From an uncultured Ruminococcus sp. (GTDB lineage Bacteria > Bacillota > Clostridia > Oscillospirales > Acutalibacteraceae), in the NCBI GenBank assembly GCA_902783065.1, contig CACZPV010000127.1, positions 1-7,914 of the forward strand: DNA of 7,914 nt. Direction: 5' to 3'. The translations under genes were made by a program, and so were the position numbers. The notes below the pieces were generated by a model. The model had not been told where the DNA came from and made no database searches. It saw only the letters and a list, made by a program, of their open reading frames with translations. This document shows, piece by piece, positions 5,174-7,914 of the stretch (position 1 is the stretch's first letter; each line of letters starts with the position of its first letter).

Positions 5174-6479
5174 ATTCAGTTTTAGTAAACTGTTTTATAA
5201 CGATAAATTTGTTATGCTCTTTTCGGTGATCGTTGCCTTTTGCATCTGGGTAGCTTTGCCAGGCAATTCCGAAGAAACTACTTATGCATATATCAAGGAT
5301 ATTCCTATAAGCGCACCGGAACTTGGCAGTGATCTGAAAGTGTTCTATATGAATAAAACCACTGCATCTGTAAGAGTCAGCGGTAATTCACTGATACTTA
5401 GAAATCTTACCAAGGATGATATTGACGTATCTCTCGGAGATGAATTTGCGGAAATAGACAGTACTGCAGAAAAAAGTGTTAAGCTCAGTGCCAAAAAGGG
5501 CAGCCTGGCAAACGACTACAGTATTATTGCAAATTCTTTGGATCCGGAAAGAGTAATGGTGTTTGTAGACAGAGAAGATGAGGCCGATATTGATATAACT
5601 GCGGAGGTCAAAGCTTCTGTCGACGAAAGTCATCACATTGACTCTTTTACGCCATCCAAAAAAAGCGTTCATGTAAAAGGCGCACAGTCAATTATACAAA
5701 AGATTCACTCTGCAAAAGCAGTATATGAATTTTCTGACAGTCTGACTGAGTCGCAGACTATAGAGGCGCAGATTAAATTTTATGACGAAGATGACAAGGA
5801 AATTGATAGTCTTTATTTTGACAGAAAATATATCGAAGCTGATTTCACCGTAGTGAATGTTAAAGTAACTGTTCTGAAATTGAAGGAACTGAATATTGAA
5901 CCATCAATTATTAATGCTCCGGACAGCTTTGATTCTGAAAACAGTATACTTACGGTTGAACCGCAAACAATTCAGATTGCTGTTCCGAATGATGAAACTA
6001 CTGATATTACCAGCGTTACAACCAAAGATATTGATTTGTCTAAGGTCAGCCCGGATAATGCTGAATTTGATGTGGAATTAGTAGTACCTTCCGGTGTTCG
6101 TATTGTAAATGATATTACAAGTGCGAAAGTAACTTTTGATTCGGAAAAACTTAATTCCAAAAACTTTACTGTTACAAATATTCAGCTCCGCAATAAGCCG
6201 GACGGTAAAAAAGTTACACTAAATACAAAATCGGTCAGTGTAACATTGGTCGGTGATGCACAGCAGCTTTCTAAAATCAAGGCATCAGATATGACAGCTG
6301 TTATCGATATGAACAGTTCTGCTCTCAGCGGAAGCACGACTATGAATGCCTCAATTACGATTGATTCTCCGTACGATTTCTGCTGGCCTTACTCAATCGT
6401 AACCGACAATCCTTATCCTGTCATTGTTACCGTATCTGACAGCGAAAACTCATCTGTTTCTTCCTCTGAATCCTCCTGA
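5157..6479 (+). CDS. cdaR: CdaR, YbbR-domain regulator of diadenylate cyclase
   Basis: A 440-residue protein with a short basic cytoplasmic N-terminus, one membrane anchor at about 18-34 (FVMLFSVIVAFCIWVAL) and an extracytoplasmic part made of about four YbbR repeats (roughly 40-125, 130-215, 225-315 and 325-415). It ends in a serine-rich tail. YbbR proteins bind CdaA in the membrane and change its c-di-AMP output, with the outer repeats presumed to sense the cell wall. ATG 5157 overlaps the end of cdaA by 17 bases and has AAGGGGA six bases upstream, so the pair is co-translated. The length is typical for the four-repeat form. No terminator is visible after the stop codon, so transcription may run into the propeller gene 87 bases downstream. 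The family call is firm; the direction of regulation cannot be read from the sequence. Confidence 0.9.
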   Translation: MKGKSKFSFSKLFYNDKFVMLFSVIVAFCIWVALPGNSEETTYAYIKDIPISAPELGSDLKVFYMNKTTASVRVSGNSLILRNLTKDDIDVSLGDEFAEIDSTAEKSVKLSAKKGSLANDYSIIANSLDPERVMVFVDREDEADIDITAEVKASVDESHHIDSFTPSKKSVHVKGAQSIIQKIHSAKAVYEFSDSLTESQTIEAQIKFYDEDDKEIDSLYFDRKYIEADFTVVNVKVTVLKLKELNIEPSIINAPDSFDSENSILTVEPQTIQIAVPNDETTDITSVTTKDIDLSKVSPDNAEFDVELVVPSGVRIVNDITSAKVTFDSEKLNSKNFTVTNIQLRNKPDGKKVTLNTKSVSVTLVGDAQQLSKIKASDMTAVIDMNSSALSGSTTMNASITIDSPYDFCWPYSIVTDNPYPVIVTVSDSENSSVSSSESS

Positions 6480-6552
6480 GTTATAAATGAAACCGTGAAA
6501 TCCGGTATCTCTGATCGATAAAGATATAGTTGTAATGCGATGTTTAATGTAA

Positions 6553-6558
6553 TAAGGA
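6553..6558 (+). promoter_or_regulatory. Ribosome binding site deciding the propeller-protein start
   Basis: TAAGGA lies 8 bases before ATG 6567. The earlier in-frame ATG at 6540 has no Shine-Dalgarno match, so 6567 is preferred. Confidence 0.6.
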
Positions 6559-6566
6559 TGTGGAAT

Positions 6567-7914
6567 ATGAAATTTTATCTTTTTAAAAATTCATGCGGGT
6601 ATTCGGATTGCATCAGAAATATTATCCGGTCGTGCTTCTTGGCAGTAATGCTTTGTCTTCTGATGATACCGCTTTTTTCCTACAGCACAAATATGAAGGC
6701 GGAGGCAGCGGATATTCCTGATGTACTCGGTGATTCCAAAGATTATACGGCGGTTCTTTATGACAATACCAATGTCTGCCCACCTCGGAAACCAATGCAG
6801 TTGTACAAAGTGATAACGGCTATATATGGATGGGCGGATACAGCGGTCTTGTAAGATATGACGGCAATACCTTTTATCGCTATGATTCTTCCGATGGTAT
6901 TGCTACTGTAAGATGTCTTTATATTGATACAAAGGGCAGATTATGGATTGGTACCAATGATGACGGTGCAGCTATGATGGAAAATGAAAAATTTACCTAT
7001 TATAATAAGGTAAAGGGACTGGCATCATCCTCGGTACGTTCAATTACTGAGGATAATGACGGTAATATAGTGATTGCAACAACCATGGGACTTGCGGTGG
7101 TGGATAAAGATGCAAAGGTTCATTCCATTGATGAAGCAAAGATTAATAAAAAATATATTAAAAAGCTGAACAAAGCACCTGACGGAACTGTTTTCGGTTT
7201 TGACATGGACGGCGGCTTCTTTACCTACAAGGACGGAAGGATTACTGGTTACTACGATCCGGAAAAAACCGGACTGGGGCCTGTGGACTGTGCTTATCCC
7301 GATCCTGATAACCCGGGGTGCGTATATCTCGGTGCCAGAAAATACGGACTTGTACACTGGGATATGACAAAATCTGCATCGACAGCCCAGAAATATAGTG
7401 TAAGTCCTCAGAACTCTATTAATAATATTAAAAAAATTGATGATAAGCTATGGATGTGCTGTGATAACGGTATTGGTTATTTTGACGAAAATATGAGTTA
7501 CTGTACAATTCCTGATCTGCCAATGACAAATTCCATTGATAACATTATGGAGGATTATGAAGGAAACCTTTGGTTTACTTCTTCCAGACAGGGTGTTATG
7601 AAGATCGTGGAAAATAAATTCAAGGACATTTCAAGACTTTCCAAACTCGATACAATGGTTGTTAATGCTACCTGCAAATATGACAGCAATCTGTATATCG
7701 GCAGTGACAGCGGTTTGTTTGTGGTCGATAAGAATTATAATTAAGATCGAAAATAAAATAACAAAATTTATCGGTGATGCCAGAGTCAGATGTATAAAAC
7801 GTACAAGTAATCAGCTTCTATGGTTTTGTACTTACAGCGAAAACGGACTTGTTTCTTTTAATCCTAAAACAGAGGAAATCCGGTATTACAATGAAGATAA
7901 TGGTTTTTATTCCA
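6567..7914 (+). pseudogene. Exported beta-propeller sensor protein, two frameshifts, 3' end missing
   Basis: The N-terminus is a signal peptide or anchor (basic start, hydrophobic core at about 22-38, likely cleavage near AEAA at about 48). Repeats of the two-component-regulator-propeller type (Reg_prop) follow, with blade motifs such as GYIWMGGYSGLVRYDG, GRLWIGTNDDGAAMM, GNLWFTSSRQGVMKI and NGLVSFNP. Reading is continuous only across three segments: 6567-6773, then 6776-7741 in another frame, then 7743 to the window end back in the first frame. One base is missing near 6774 (aat-g-t-ctg where aat-ggt-ctg, Asn-Gly-Leu, is expected) and one is extra near 7742. All segments keep conserved blade motifs, so the damage is recent or an assembly error. 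Proteins of this kind in Clostridia often end in a transmembrane helix with a GGDEF or histidine kinase output domain; that part lies beyond the window. The ligand is unknown. Confidence 0.75.

Noticed and set aside
6540..6854. Separate 104-codon gene upstream of the propeller gene
   Set aside because: Its C-terminal part is nonsense after the frameshift near 6774. Its N-terminal part is the signal peptide of the propeller protein, so it is a fragment of one gene rather than a separate one.
1..7914. CRISPR array, tRNA or rRNA genes
   Set aside because: No regularly spaced repeats, no cloverleaf with a T-arm GTTCRA pattern and no rRNA core sequences were seen on either strand.

Overview
The window reads as chromosomal DNA of an AT-rich, low-GC Gram-positive bacterium, most likely a Clostridia member of the Ruminococcus/Oscillospiraceae type. 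The basis is the cdaA-cdaR pair, the DUF3343 plus aminotransferase-V pair, an ECF sigma factor coupled to a DUF4179-like membrane protein, GGAGG-type ribosome binding sites and intrinsic terminators. The species assignment is inference.

Left part (1-1903, minus strand): a two-gene signalling operon. A 181-residue ECF-like sigma factor is translationally coupled (ATGA overlap) to a single-pass membrane protein with a short cytoplasmic head and a large extracytoplasmic part, its presumed anti-sigma partner. Two dyads lie just upstream, and one poor match to an ECF promoter spans them.

Centre-left (1904-2609): about 700 bases without a convincing gene. A good minus-strand sigma-A promoter (TTGACA-N17-TACTAT) is followed by about 200 non-coding bases. 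These hold two hairpins, a long C/U tract with four UUCC motifs, and a 17-bp perfect terminator stem. Together they look like an unannotated small RNA of about 200 nt. A 16-17-base sequence occurs on both sides of this unit, and a GC-richer stretch without a gene, possibly a repeat-element remnant, follows at 2436-2585.

Centre (2610-3994, minus strand): a small DUF3343 protein, a putative sulfur/selenium carrier, overlaps a class V aminotransferase of the cysteine desulfurase type. The enzyme starts at TTG. The operon promoter is divergent from that of cdaA.

Right (4177-7914, plus strand): cdaA (membrane diadenylate cyclase) and cdaR (its YbbR-domain regulator) overlap and form the c-di-AMP synthesis module. 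The cdaA start is best placed at a TTG behind a strong Shine-Dalgarno sequence, and phased A-tracts with a 10-bp tandem repeat lie upstream of its promoter. Downstream is an exported beta-propeller sensor of the two-component-regulator-propeller type. It is interrupted by two single-base frameshifts (-1 near 6774, +1 near 7742) and runs off the window end.

The best candidates for something undescribed are the small RNA at about 2122-2322 and the regulatory region upstream of cdaA. The protein-coding genes belong to known families.
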